Source: Lactobacillus amylovorus DSM 20531 (GTDB lineage: Bacteria; Bacillota; Bacilli; Lactobacillales; Lactobacillaceae). From it: a stretch of 64,000 nt of DNA. The position numbers were made by a program, and so were the translations under genes. The DNA is taken from the NCBI RefSeq assembly GCF_002706375.1, contig NZ_CP017706.1:310001-374000 (forward strand), given 5' to 3'. Positions 32,982 to 41,445 of the stretch are shown in pieces. The number at the start of each line of letters is the position of its first letter. Position 1 is the first letter of the stretch. The notes beneath the pieces are model-generated. The model worked only from the letters and a program-made list of their open reading frames with translations, was not told the origin of the DNA and ran no database searches.

Positions 32982-33326
32982 ATGATTGAATTTGAAAGAA
33001 CAAAAAAATTAGCTAAAAATAAGAAAATGTCCTTACGTGAAGTAAATGACAAAGCTAAGTTAGGTACTAATTCTATTTATAAATGGAAAAGTAATAAGCC
33101 AGGATCTGATGCATTAGCAGCAGTAGCAAAAGTTCTAAGCACTACTACTGATTACTTAAAAGGTTTAACTGATGATCCTTCATTACCTACTGATGATTCA
33201 TTTTCATTAGATGATGACAAACCAGTAATGTATCACGGTTATACCGTACCTGATAAATATTTAGATATGATCCGTGGTCTAATGGATGCTGATATTAAAG
33301 AAGGAAAAGCTGATAAGCATGAATGA
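32982..33326 (+). CDS. CI-like lysogeny repressor (XRE)
   Basis: A 114-residue XRE-family repressor; helix-turn-helix 'MSLREVNDKAKLGTNSIYKW' is at residues about 17-36, followed by a short acidic linker and no LexA-type peptidase domain. GGAG lies ten bases before the ATG. It overlaps the ImmA-like gene by 8 bases, forming the usual repressor-protease pair. Loss of repression would come from cleavage by that partner rather than self-cleavage. Confidence 0.9.
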   Translation: MIEFERTKKLAKNKKMSLREVNDKAKLGTNSIYKWKSNKPGSDALAAVAKVLSTTTDYLKGLTDDPSLPTDDSFSLDDDKPVMYHGYTVPDKYLDMIRGLMDADIKEGKADKHE

Positions 33327-33720
33327 GTTAATTGAATATCTTTTAAACTATGCTTTCGATTGCGGAATTGGTTATAAATTAGTACATGCTGATCCTTACG
33401 ATCCTTCTCTATCTTTAAAGAAACATAATTTAATGGTTATTAATTTAAATTGGCATAATCAATCTGAACTACCTTTTATCATCGGTCATGAAATAGGACA
33501 TTTTATTTTAGGTGATAAGGGAATTCTGTATTATAGTAGTTTTTCTGGTCAAAATTCAGAAGAAAAATCTGCTGATCTCTATTCCTTAAATTTATTATAT
33601 GATTATGCATGTAGTCGTGGGCAATACTTTGAAGAACCAGGCCAATTCTTATCAGCTTATGGTATACCATCAAAGATGGCTAAAGCTACTAAGAATCTGT
33701 TTGATTACAATGATGATTAA
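33319..33720 (+). CDS. ImmA/IrrE-family metallopeptidase
   Basis: A 133-residue ImmA-type zinc peptidase. The catalytic HEIGHFI motif is near residues 57-63 (FIIGHEIGHFILGD) with a downstream Glu-rich helix 'SEEKSADLYSLNLLYDYA' that should supply the third zinc ligand. The ATG at 33,319 overlaps the CI-like stop (ATGA). It likely cleaves the CI-like repressor to trigger induction, as ImmA does for ImmR. Confidence 0.9.
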   Translation: MNELIEYLLNYAFDCGIGYKLVHADPYDPSLSLKKHNLMVINLNWHNQSELPFIIGHEIGHFILGDKGILYYSSFSGQNSEEKSADLYSLNLLYDYACSRGQYFEEPGQFLSAYGIPSKMAKATKNLFDYNDD

Positions 33721-33772
33721 ACATAGTCCAAATACTGAAGACGTTAAAAGCTGAATTGATATGGAGGCTAAT

Positions 33773-34564
33773 ATGAAATTAAACAAAATAGCTGTGTTTA
33801 GTTCCATTGCTTTATTAAGTATGGGATTAGCTGGATGTAGTAGCTCTACTACTACACCAAAGCCTAAAAATATTAGTTATAGTCAGCTTTCTAGCTACAA
33901 ATCTAGAAAGAAAGTAATAAATAAGGACTTAGCTAAAAAACTTAAAAAGGATCAGAAGAAAGCAAAAGATGGTGATGATGACTATAATTATTCACTCTAT
34001 CTTTATAAGGTCCAAACTTGGGAAGATCAAACCATAGCGGTTAATGTAGATAAAGATAATTACATGAATCTTTCAACCAAGGAAAAGGTTGCTATTGGTC
34101 AAAGCATTGATACCTTAGTTAAAAAGACTCTTAAAGAAAATCATGTAAAGGGTAAAAATATTTTCATTACAATTTATGATGAAGATGGAAATATCTTAGT
34201 TCCTGCTTACAACTATGTAACACTTAAGTTCAAAAATAAGAAAGACCAAGAAGAAGCTAATGTTCCAGTTGAATATCAAAATGCTCTAGATAAGGCTCAA
34301 AGTTATTCTGATAATATGCATATGTCCAAGCAAGGACTCTATGAGCAACTAACTTCAGAAGTGGAAGGATTTTCTAAAAAATCCGCTTCTTATGCTATTA
34401 AACATGTTCAAGCTAATTGGAATGAAAATGCATTAGAAAAAGCAAAGAGCTATCAAAAGAACGAAAAGATGTCTAGAAATGCAATTTATGATCAATTAAC
34501 TTCAAGCGTTGAAGGATTTACACCAAGTCAAGCTAGATATGCAATAAATCATTTACCAAAATAA
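33773..34564 (+). CDS. Superinfection-exclusion-type lipoprotein (Ltp family)
   Basis: A lipoprotein of about 263 residues. The signal peptide MKLNKIAVFSSIALLSMGL is followed by the lipobox LAGC. The C-terminal half has two repeats of the Ltp-type domain: 'NALDKAQSYSDNMHMSKQGL' with 'YEQLTSEVEGFS', and 'KAKSYQKNEKMSRNAIYDQL' with 'TSSVEGFTPSQARYAINHL'. These are the host-surface helical domains known from the Streptococcus phage TP-J34 exclusion protein, which blocks DNA entry of related phages. RBS GGAGG five bases before ATG 33,773. It lies between the repressor pair and integrase, the usual lysogenic-conversion position. Confidence 0.85.
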   Translation: MKLNKIAVFSSIALLSMGLAGCSSSTTTPKPKNISYSQLSSYKSRKKVINKDLAKKLKKDQKKAKDGDDDYNYSLYLYKVQTWEDQTIAVNVDKDNYMNLSTKEKVAIGQSIDTLVKKTLKENHVKGKNIFITIYDEDGNILVPAYNYVTLKFKNKKDQEEANVPVEYQNALDKAQSYSDNMHMSKQGLYEQLTSEVEGFSKKSASYAIKHVQANWNENALEKAKSYQKNEKMSRNAIYDQLTSSVEGFTPSQARYAINHLPK

Positions 34565-34572
34565 AACAAAAA

Positions 34573-34602
34573 ACTCACCTACTGCGCCAACAGTAAGTGA
34601 GT
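34573..34602. terminator. Inverted repeat after the exclusion lipoprotein gene
   Basis: ACTCAC(C)TACTG and CAGTAAGTGAGT pair over a six-base loop. A T run exists only on the minus-strand side (A-rich on +), so it reads as a terminator for minus-strand transcription and as a hairpin for the + strand. It may separate the lysogenic genes from the integrase. Confidence 0.55.
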
Positions 34603-34718
34603 AATTGAAAGAGTTACGCCAATAGCTCTAAAAATAAATGTATTTGAATTAAAAACAAAAGCCAAGGCTTTTGCTATACCCTATTTTAGCAAAGTTTTGG
34701 CTAGAATAGGAGACTTTT

Positions 34719-35858
34719 ATGGCTTCGATTAAGAAACGTGGTAAGACCTGGTATGTTAGATTTTCTAAAAGAGAAACACGTTGGGATCCAGAAAAGCAAA
34801 AGAATGTTTCTGTATTAAAGCAAAAATCAAAAGGTGGTTTTAAAACCAAAGCTGAAGCACAGCAATATGGAATCAAAATGGAAGCTGCTTCTATTTCAGG
34901 TGTAGATGTTACCAAGAATCCTGTTTTTGCTGACTATTTCAAAACTTGGTATGAAACCTATAAATTTCCTTCAATTAGGAAATCAACTCAAAAACGGTAT
35001 ATTACAAATTATCATTACATTGAAAACTATTTTGGTGATACTAAAATCAAAAATATTACTAGATCAAATTACCAAAAGTTCTTAAATTATTTAGGCAAGA
35101 AACATGCTCCTGCTACTGTACGTAAAACTAATATTATGATCAAGTCATGTATTGGCAATGCAGTAGAAGACGGCTTGGTTGAACGTAATTTTACTAATCG
35201 AACAACAATTGCTGGTAATAAGAACGCTGAAAAACACGTTCAGTACCTCAATATGAAGGAATTGCGTAAGCTGGTACAATTATGCCTGACTGATTTAAAT
35301 ACTTGCTACACCAGCAAATATTTAGTTCTAACAGGTATTTTTACTGGCGCTCGTATTGGTGAATTATCTGCATTGAAATGGTCAGATATTAACTTCAAAA
35401 ACAACACCATTAATATTACAAAATCGTGGAATTGTAATACTAAGAAACTTGGACCTACTAAAACAAAATCCAGTGTAAGAAAAATCAAAGTAAATTCGTT
35501 TTTGCTTAAAAAAATTAAGCAATTGAAAGCCAATAACTTAGATTTTGTTTTTGCTACACCACGTACTGAATTGCCGCCAAGCAGCAGTGCCGTAAATCAG
35601 TTTTTGAGACGTACATTAGACCAAGGCAATATTCATAAACAAGATTTTCACTTCCACAGTTTGAGACATACTCATGTAGCATATCTTTTGAGCAAAGGTG
35701 TAGATATTTCTGCTATTAGTAAACGTCTTGGTCATGCTAATATTGCTACTACTCTTAAAATCTATGCTTATTTGCTTGATGAATATAAAGAAAAGCAAGA
35801 TAGCAAAATCATTAATTCACTTGATGATATATGTGCAACAAATGTGCAACACGGCTAA
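34719..35858 (+). CDS. int: Phage integrase, tyrosine recombinase
   Basis: A 379-residue tyrosine recombinase. The N-terminal arm-binding domain ('KRGKTWYVRFSKRETRWDPE') and SAM-like core-binding domain (residues about 65-150) precede the catalytic domain. This has Arg in 'ILTGARIG'-type GIFTGARIGELSALKW, the HxxR HSLRHTHVAYL and LGHANIATTLKIYAYL with the catalytic Tyr near the end. RBS GGAG is upstream. Downstream lies rpmB 3' sequence, which identifies the attachment region. Confidence 0.96.
   Translation: MASIKKRGKTWYVRFSKRETRWDPEKQKNVSVLKQKSKGGFKTKAEAQQYGIKMEAASISGVDVTKNPVFADYFKTWYETYKFPSIRKSTQKRYITNYHYIENYFGDTKIKNITRSNYQKFLNYLGKKHAPATVRKTNIMIKSCIGNAVEDGLVERNFTNRTTIAGNKNAEKHVQYLNMKELRKLVQLCLTDLNTCYTSKYLVLTGIFTGARIGELSALKWSDINFKNNTINITKSWNCNTKKLGPTKTKSSVRKIKVNSFLLKKIKQLKANNLDFVFATPRTELPPSSSAVNQFLRRTLDQGNIHKQDFHFHSLRHTHVAYLLSKGVDISAISKRLGHANIATTLKIYAYLLDEYKEKQDSKIINSLDDICATNVQHG
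35831..35851 (+). repeat. Tandem ATGTGCAACA repeat at integrase 3' end
   Basis: ATGTGCAACA occurs twice in direct orientation, 11 bp apart (35,831 and 35,842), inside the last codons of the integrase gene. Near an attachment site such a repeat is a candidate arm-type binding site for the integrase. Confidence 0.45.
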
Positions 35859-35894
35859 AATTTCTATGATTTTCTAAAACATCAAATCGCATAA

Positions 35895-35984
35895 AATCAG
35901 TGCTTTGCTTTCTTCAGACTTCCTAAAAACACATATTTTAGTTCAACCAAGGCTTTAAAGTCTGGTAAAGTTACTCGTGTCTAA
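35895..35984 (+). other. rpmB: Right attachment site: 3' end of rpmB (ribosomal protein L28)
   Basis: A frame ending TAA at 35,982-35,984 reads ...SSTKALKSGKVTRV, which is the C-terminus of bacterial ribosomal protein L28 (for example ...ARALKSGKVERV in Bacillus). Upstream of about 35,940 the frame no longer looks like L28, so only the last 13-14 codons are host-like. In Firmicutes rpmB lies next to thiN and is convergent with it, as here. The phage has therefore recombined into the 3' end of rpmB; the crossover lies within about 35,940-35,984, and an intact rpmB with phage-supplied 3' end should exist at the left junction. Confidence 0.85.
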
Positions 35985-35993
35985 TAATAAAAA

Positions 35994-36030
35994 AGCCTAT
36001 TAGATCTTCGATCTGGTAGACTATTTTTTT
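35994..36030 (+). terminator. rpmB terminator
   Basis: A 12-bp stem AGCCTATTAGAT / ATCTGGTAGACT (with wobble pairs and one mismatch), 5-base loop CTTCG, then seven T. It is the transcription end of the host rpmB gene, now separated from the rest of the gene by the prophage. Confidence 0.75.
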
Positions 36031-36050
36031 ACGCTTTTTTAGCAATCATA

Positions 36051-36080
36051 AAAGGGACAGCTTCACGCTGTCCCTTTTTC
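36051..36080. terminator. Bidirectional intrinsic terminator
   Basis: AAAGGGACAGC / GCTGTCCCTTT with a five-base loop and flanking T/A runs. It lies between the rpmB remnant and the convergent minus-strand gene. Confidence 0.8.
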
Positions 36081-36082
36081 TT

Positions 36083-36388
36083 TTATTTCATAATGTTGTG
36101 ATGCTTATCATCGTCTGAAATTTCTTCTGCCATTCTTTCATCGATTGGCGTATAAGCATACTCAGTAATCATTTCACCAAGCTTAGTTGGCAAACCTAAA
36201 TCTTGATAAGTAACGTTTCTAGCTGCACCGTTAATTGTAGCAACTTCCTTATTCTTCTTTTTATCAAAAACATGAACGTGATTCTTGTGCATGTAGTCCT
36301 CTACATTTCTCTTAGCACGATCAAGTCTGGCTTCATAGCGACCGTTTTCGAAATCAGCAACATCTTTTTCAAAATCAATATACTTCAT
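36083..36388 (-). CDS. Conserved small protein of unknown function
   Basis: A 101-residue acidic/basic mix (starts MKYIDFEKDVADFENGRYEA). It is helical in its first half ('ARLDRAKRNVEDYMHKNHVH') and has 'YTPIDERMAEEISDDDKHHN' at the end. It sits between thiN and rpmB. I do not recognise it; it is probably a lineage-specific lactobacillus protein. No membrane segment or signal. Confidence 0.7.
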   Translation of the reverse strand: MKYIDFEKDVADFENGRYEARLDRAKRNVEDYMHKNHVHVFDKKKNKEVATINGAARNVTYQDLGLPTKLGEMITEYAYTPIDERMAEEISDDDKHHNIMK

Positions 36389-36432
36389 AATATTTCCTCA
36401 TTTCTTTTTCTTTACTCTATTTTCACACTTTT

Positions 36433-37119
36433 TCAAAGATTATGAAAGCGATTGATATCTTTAGAATAGATTGCCGCAATCAAGCCTTGTTTAAAGGTAA
36501 TCTTGAAACTGTCGCTGTTAGGTAAAAATTCATTTGATGAAAAAACGCGAGGATACTTACCTGAATAATTTTTCAGATCATATCTTGCACCAATTATATT
36601 AAAATCCTCAGTTGCAGAAAGCAAAGCAAAACCGATATACGGATATTCTTCCTTTCTCTCAATCACATGCATCCCTGGATTAAAGAATTCGATGCTGTTT
36701 TGTTTATCTGACAATTCTACCTTTGGCGCAAATTGATTAACAGCCGGATTAAGAAGCATCAATAAATTAATCAAGAAATGGTCTAGTCTGCCACCGGTTG
36801 CACCTAAAATAGTTAATTTATCTGCATGATAATCGTTAAAAACCGTTTGCAGCATTAACTCCGAATCGGTCAAATCTTTAACTGGGTTAGAATAGCGGAT
36901 GTCTGTTACGCTCTTTTCAATCCGTGCCAAATCATTATCTTGTAATGAATCAAAGTCGCCAATCGCCACATTGGGCGTAATACCTAGTTCTTCTAAAAAC
37001 AAGGCACCACGATCGACACCGAAAATCAGTTCATGATTGCGTTTAGCCTCTAATAGCTGCTCTTTAATATCCTGGGGCCATAAATCAGTTGGGCCACCTA
37101 ATAATGCATATGCTCTCAT
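36433..37119 (-). CDS. thiN: Thiamine pyrophosphokinase
   Basis: A 228-residue enzyme converting thiamine to thiamine diphosphate. Motifs: 'FGVDRGALFLEELGITPNVA' with IGDFDSL, 'DLTDSELMLQTVFNDYHADK' and 'ILGATGGRLDHFLINLLMLL', the TPK catalytic and thiamine-binding blocks. It follows rpe with a one-base overlap, the usual rsgA-rpe-thiN order. Cytoplasmic. Confidence 0.95.
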   Translation of the reverse strand: MRAYALLGGPTDLWPQDIKEQLLEAKRNHELIFGVDRGALFLEELGITPNVAIGDFDSLQDNDLARIEKSVTDIRYSNPVKDLTDSELMLQTVFNDYHADKLTILGATGGRLDHFLINLLMLLNPAVNQFAPKVELSDKQNSIEFFNPGMHVIERKEEYPYIGFALLSATEDFNIIGARYDLKNYSGKYPRVFSSNEFLPNSDSFKITFKQGLIAAIYSKDINRFHNL

Positions 37120-37769
37120 TATTTAATGACATTTTCTAATTTACGAACTTGGTTAGCTATATCACCATCTTTATATAAATATGAACCCACTACAAAGACA
37201 TTAGCACCAGCATCCTTGGCGATTTTAATAGTTTGATCATTAACACCGCCATCTACTTCAATAGCAATATCGTTGCTAACAATTTCTCTAACCTGTTTAA
37301 TTTTCTCAGCAGAATCCTCAATAAATTTTTGTCCGCCAAAGCCAGGATGAACCGTCATTACTAATACCTGATCAAGCTTAGATGCAAACTTAGCTACAAC
37401 ATCGCTAGGCGTATCAGGATTAATTGCTAAAGAAGTTTTGACATCATTGGAAATTAAGTAATCAAGCCAATAATCCAATTTCTTCTCACTCATTGCTTCA
37501 TAGTGAAGTTCAATCAGATCAGCACCAGCATCCACAAAGGCTGGTATAAGATCATCTGGATTATCACTCATTAAATGAATTTCTGATTCTGTCATCGGAA
37601 ATTCACGTTTGAAGTCTTGAACCAATTGAGGTCCAAAAGAAAGATTAGGCACAAAATGTCCATCCATAATATCGATGTGAAATCTGCTAATTCCTGCAGC
37701 AATGGCATCTTTGACATCATTTTCTAAATTTAGATTATCTGCATTCAAAATTGATGGTGCAATAAGCAT
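37119..37769 (-). CDS. rpe: Ribulose-phosphate 3-epimerase
   Basis: A 216-residue TIM barrel enzyme of the pentose phosphate pathway interconverting ribulose and xylulose 5-phosphate. Visible are the catalytic and metal-binding 'FHIDIMDGHFVPNLSFG', 'VHPGFGGQKFIEDSAEKI', and 'IEVDGGVND' near the end. Standard length. It lies between rsgA (12-base gap) and thiN (overlap) in the conserved cluster. Confidence 0.97.
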   Translation of the reverse strand: MLIAPSILNADNLNLENDVKDAIAAGISRFHIDIMDGHFVPNLSFGPQLVQDFKREFPMTESEIHLMSDNPDDLIPAFVDAGADLIELHYEAMSEKKLDYWLDYLISNDVKTSLAINPDTPSDVVAKFASKLDQVLVMTVHPGFGGQKFIEDSAEKIKQVREIVSNDIAIEVDGGVNDQTIKIAKDAGANVFVVGSYLYKDGDIANQVRKLENVIK

Positions 37770-37780
37770 ATTTTCCTCCG

Positions 37781-38671
37781 TTATTTTAAGTATTCGGGGA
37801 TGCGGCCTTCACTAATTTCGGTCCGCATTGCCAAATAATCCTCGTATCGGCTTGCCAAAATTTTACCTTCTTCAAGCAGCTTCTTTACTTCACAACCTGG
37901 TTCTTTCAAGTGCTGACAGCCGCGAAACTTACACTTTTGACTAGCACGCTTGAATTCCACAAAGTAATTGCATAATTCATTAAGTTTAATTGGGGTCAGA
38001 TCAATTGAAGAAAAGCCAGGTGTATCAGCAAGGAAGCCTTCGCCCAACTTAAACAATTCTACTTTTCTAGTAGTGTGCTTACCACGGTTTAAACTAGTCG
38101 AAATTTCGCCTGTAGCTTGATGAGCGTCTTCTTTTAAGTGATTCAATAAAGTTGACTTACCCGCACCAGATTGTCCCGCTAGCGTCCAAATTTGATCTTT
38201 ACCAATCAATTCTGGAATCTTAATTTGTACATCATGATAGTCAGTAAAAACAGGATAACCGATTTCTTGATAGTAAGCTAAAGATTTTTTTATTTCACTA
38301 AGTTTATCATCGTCGATCAGATCAGCCTTAGACAAATAAATAGTTGCCTTTACCTTTTGCCAAGAAAAGAAGGTCAAAAAGCGGTCCAATAATTCTAATG
38401 AAAAATCTGGTTCAACCGCAGAAATTACCAATAATACATGGCTAACATTTGCGACAGCTGGACGGCCAATTCGATTTAACCGCGGCATAATTTTAACCAG
38501 ATAACTCATTCCTTTGTCATCGATCTGGATTTCTACTCGGTCTCCTACTGCTGGTTTTTGCTTTTTTTGACGAAAAACGCCACGAGCACGCGTTCTCACG
38601 ATACCCGCAGCGGTTTCTACGTCATAATAACCAGCAATTAAACCAATAACAGTTCCTTGTGCTAGTTTCAT
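37781..38671 (-). CDS. rsgA: Ribosome small subunit-dependent GTPase RsgA (YjeQ)
   Basis: A 296-residue circularly permuted GTPase that assists late 30S maturation. It has an N-terminal OB domain (about 1-70), G4 YLSKADL, G1 '[16 protein letters not shown]', G3 LADTPGF and a C-terminal zinc segment with [12 protein letters not shown] and CEVK. The GTPase motif order G4-G1-G3 is diagnostic. It directly follows the kinase gene. Confidence 0.97.
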   Translation of the reverse strand: MKLAQGTVIGLIAGYYDVETAAGIVRTRARGVFRQKKQKPAVGDRVEIQIDDKGMSYLVKIMPRLNRIGRPAVANVSHVLLVISAVEPDFSLELLDRFLTFFSWQKVKATIYLSKADLIDDDKLSEIKKSLAYYQEIGYPVFTDYHDVQIKIPELIGKDQIWTLAGQSGAGKSTLLNHLKEDAHQATGEISTSLNRGKHTTRKVELFKLGEGFLADTPGFSSIDLTPIKLNELCNYFVEFKRASQKCKFRGCQHLKEPGCEVKKLLEEGKILASRYEDYLAMRTEISEGRIPEYLK

Positions 38672-40696
38672 TTATTTAGTCACCTTTTCATTCAAGATAG
38701 TTTCTCCATTGCGGACTACTCTTAATTGTCCTGCACCATTCTTAATTGAAAATGGAATTGAGAAGCTCATATCACGTTTAATATAAAGATCACGGTAAAT
38801 ATTGCTTAAGTAGTGATCGTCGTCCTTAATATAGATCTGAACATGATTGCCCTTAGTAGAACTTGACTTGCTGGATGAACTGTCTTCATCTTTATTATCT
38901 GTTTCTCCAGCACTGTCGTCTGCTGTCCCAACATAGTTTACGGTAAAGTTCTTAGTTATTGTAGTCTCTTTTTCTTCCTTGGGTCCACGAGAAACCTTAA
39001 TTGCAATGGTTGAGCCACGATCAACTTTTGTTCCAGGACCTGGATCCATTGAAATGATTAAGCCTTTTCCGACATCATCAGAGTACTCTTGATTAATCTG
39101 CAAAGTTAAACCATGATCTCTTGCATAATCTTGAGCACTCTTTAATGAGTAATTATGCAAATCTTTCAATGTCACCGTATTACTTCTTTGACGTGGAGCC
39201 TTACCTCTAGAAACTACCAAAGTAATTGTAGTTTGCGTTGGCTTAACTTCAACCCCGGCAGCAATACTTTGCGAAATGATGTTGCCTTGAGCAATCTTGT
39301 TTGAGAATTGATCTTCTCTAACCACATCGAAGCCCTGATTTTCTAATTTCTCAGCGGCCTTATCATAATCATCGCCTACTACGTCAGGCACCTTTACCAT
39401 GCTTGAACCGCTAGAAACGATCAAATTGACAGATTTTCCTCGATCAAGAGAATTACCAGCCGTCGGCTCAGTGGCAATGACATAGCCCTTTTTAACATCA
39501 TCAGATTGACGTCGAATAATTTTACCCACTTGCAAGCCAACAGCTTCTAACTTTCTCTCCGCTGCATTCTCAGCAATATTGGTTACATCAGGGACATTGA
39601 CTTGCTTGGGTTGATTATTGCCGCTTAAAGCAAAAATCATAATGAAAATAATCAACCCAGCGGCAATCACAGAAAAGATCCACCACCATTTATGAGCTTT
39701 AACATTCTGCCAAAAGCTCTTTTTTTCTTTCTTAGGTGTTTCTTCTACCTCTGATTTTTCCTCTTTCTTGGATTCCTCAGCAGTAGTCTTTTGTGGTTTA
39801 AATCCTGGTAAAACGATGGTTTTATCATCACTATTGCCGTGATTCGGAACAAAGATTGATTCATCGCTTCGTTCGGGATCAAGACTGCTATCAAGATCTG
39901 CCTTCATTGCTTGAGCAGAAGCGTAACGATCACGTGGATCCTTAGCTGTCGCCTTTAAAACGACATTCTCTAATGCTTGCGGAACGCTCTTGTCTTTCTT
40001 TCTAATTGAAGGAATAGGTTCTTGAGCATGTTTTAAAGCAACAGAAACAGGCGTATCCCCATTAAATGGCACAGTACCTGTAATCAATTCATAAAGAATG
40101 ATCCCAAGAGAATAAATGTCGGATTGCTTAGTAACCAATCCTCCTCTTGTTTGTTCTGGTGACATGTAATGGACAGAACCCATCACTGAATTAGTTTGCG
40201 TAATTGAGCTTTGGTTAAGCGCTACTGCAATACCAAAATCTGCGATTTTAATATTGCCTCTTTTATCCATTAGGATATTTTGTGGCTTTAAGTCTCGGTG
40301 AATCACATTATGCTTGTGAGCAAGAGCTACCGCACTTAAAATTTGATCCATGATGCGAATTACTTCACGCAAATCTAATGGAGAATTTTCATGGATATAT
40401 TCTTTTAAATCAGGACCGTTGACATATTCCATTACCATATAAGGAAGTCCATGATCCGTACCAACATCAAGAACTGAGACAATATTAGGATGACTTAGCT
40501 CACTGGTAGCTAATGCTTCTCTTTGGAAGCGAGCTTGCGTTTGAGGTTCATTTTGCAAATCTAAGCGCAAGATTTTAACAGCAACTTTACGCTGTAAAAT
40601 AATATCTTCAGCCAGATAAACATTGGCCATCCCGCCTTCGCCTAAAGTATCAATAATGCGATAGCGCTCTCCAAGCAGATAACCTTTATCGATCAC
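38672..40696 (-). CDS. prkC: Serine/threonine protein kinase with PASTA repeats
   Basis: A 674-residue PrkC/StkP-type kinase. The cytoplasmic Hanks kinase domain spans residues about 12-270 (GEGGMANVYLAE P-loop at 19, HRDLKPQN at about 133, IADFGIAVAL). A single membrane helix follows at about 337-358, then three extracellular PASTA domains at about 366-430, 434-498 and 506-572, and a Ser/Asp-rich stretch with a beta tail. PASTA repeats sense peptidoglycan fragments and link cell-wall state to division. It overlaps the stp phosphatase gene. Confidence 0.97.
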   Translation of the reverse strand: MIDKGYLLGERYRIIDTLGEGGMANVYLAEDIILQRKVAVKILRLDLQNEPQTQARFQREALATSELSHPNIVSVLDVGTDHGLPYMVMEYVNGPDLKEYIHENSPLDLREVIRIMDQILSAVALAHKHNVIHRDLKPQNILMDKRGNIKIADFGIAVALNQSSITQTNSVMGSVHYMSPEQTRGGLVTKQSDIYSLGIILYELITGTVPFNGDTPVSVALKHAQEPIPSIRKKDKSVPQALENVVLKATAKDPRDRYASAQAMKADLDSSLDPERSDESIFVPNHGNSDDKTIVLPGFKPQKTTAEESKKEEKSEVEETPKKEKKSFWQNVKAHKWWWIFSVIAAGLIIFIMIFALSGNNQPKQVNVPDVTNIAENAAERKLEAVGLQVGKIIRRQSDDVKKGYVIATEPTAGNSLDRGKSVNLIVSSGSSMVKVPDVVGDDYDKAAEKLENQGFDVVREDQFSNKIAQGNIISQSIAAGVEVKPTQTTITLVVSRGKAPRQRSNTVTLKDLHNYSLKSAQDYARDHGLTLQINQEYSDDVGKGLIISMDPGPGTKVDRGSTIAIKVSRGPKEEKETTITKNFTVNYVGTADDSAGETDNKDEDSSSSKSSSTKGNHVQIYIKDDDHYLSNIYRDLYIKRDMSFSIPFSIKNGAGQLRVVRNGETILNEKVTK

Positions 40697-41441
40697 TGCT
40701 TTCGTCCTCCTTATTCCAAATTAGGCAGACAGTAATATTGTCACCACCACCTAATCGATTAGCCTCGCTAATTAACTTATTGCAGCGTTCTTTCAAACTT
40801 AATTCTTTAGTTGCCAAAATTTGTTGAATTTGCGGATCACTAAGAGAATTAGTTAATCCATCGGTACACAACAAGATAATATCATTATCGCCCAATTTAA
40901 TTTCATTAATCTCTGGATCAATCGTACTAGATACACCCAAAGCTTGAGTAATAATGTTCTTTTGTGGGTGATGCTTAGCTTGTTCTTTGGTAATTTGACC
41001 CATTTTAACCAATTCGTTGACTAAAGAATGGTCTTCTGTGAGTTGAACAAACTTTCCTTCTGAGTAGCTATATGCACGTGAATCACCCAAATGAGCAATT
41101 AAAGCATCATTGTCAAAAGCAAAGGCTAAAACAATGGTGGTTCCCATTCCGTTTAAATCGGGAAACTTATCAGCCGTTTTCAAAATGGTTTCATTTTCAG
41201 AATTTAACTGAACATCCAACCATTTATGCGCAATATTAGTATCGGTGAAGTCGGTAATGCCGAAGTTATGCCCCAAATGCGTAACTGCCATTGTTGAGGC
41301 TACGTCGCCGCCTTGATGTCCACCCATGCCGTCGCAGACGACCGCCAAAGTGATTCCCTTGCGATTTTTAAAAACTTGTACAAAATCTTGATTGCTTTTT
41401 CGTACCTTACCGATACTAGAAGCGTATGCTGTTTCAATCAA
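40686..41441 (-). CDS. stp: Serine/threonine protein phosphatase (PP2C), start TTG
   Basis: About 251 residues. PP2C metal-binding blocks are 'VCDGMGGHQGGDVAS', 'AHLGDSRAYSYSEG', LCTDGLTNSL and GGGDNITV. I place the start at the TTG (41,441; MIETAYASSIGK) because GAGG lies eight bases upstream, and the frame upstream of it overlaps rsmB without a good site. It dephosphorylates the substrates of PrkC; the two genes overlap, as is typical. Confidence 0.92.
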   Translation of the reverse strand: MIETAYASSIGKVRKSNQDFVQVFKNRKGITLAVVCDGMGGHQGGDVASTMAVTHLGHNFGITDFTDTNIAHKWLDVQLNSENETILKTADKFPDLNGMGTTIVLAFAFDNDALIAHLGDSRAYSYSEGKFVQLTEDHSLVNELVKMGQITKEQAKHHPQKNIITQALGVSSTIDPEINEIKLGDNDIILLCTDGLTNSLSDPQIQQILATKELSLKERCNKLISEANRLGGGDNITVCLIWNKEDESSDR

Positions 41442-41445
41442 AAAT

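Larger units (their letters stand above)
1..35984. mobile_element. Contractile-tailed prophage, left end outside window
   Basis: The region carries an integrase, a CI/Cro switch, replication genes, a late regulator, terminase, portal, capsid, tail sheath, tube, tape measure and baseplate genes in canonical phage order. Lytic genes are on the minus strand; integrase, lipoprotein and repressor are on the plus strand. The right boundary falls between the integrase stop (35,858) and the rpmB 3' end (35,984). The left boundary, lysis genes and second attachment site are not in the window. A sheath plus baseplate J places it among PBSX/Xkd-type temperate myoviruses rather than the siphoviruses more common in lactobacilli. 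Confidence 0.96.

Noticed and set aside
35831..35851. Possible CRISPR-like repeat
   Set aside because: Only two 10-bp copies one base apart with no spacers; better seen as integrase arm sites.
1..35900. Interpretation as a siphovirus prophage from the Gp157-type early genes
   Set aside because: Sheath, DUF2313, DUF2577, DUF2634 and baseplate J genes show a contractile tail; early genes are exchangeable between groups.
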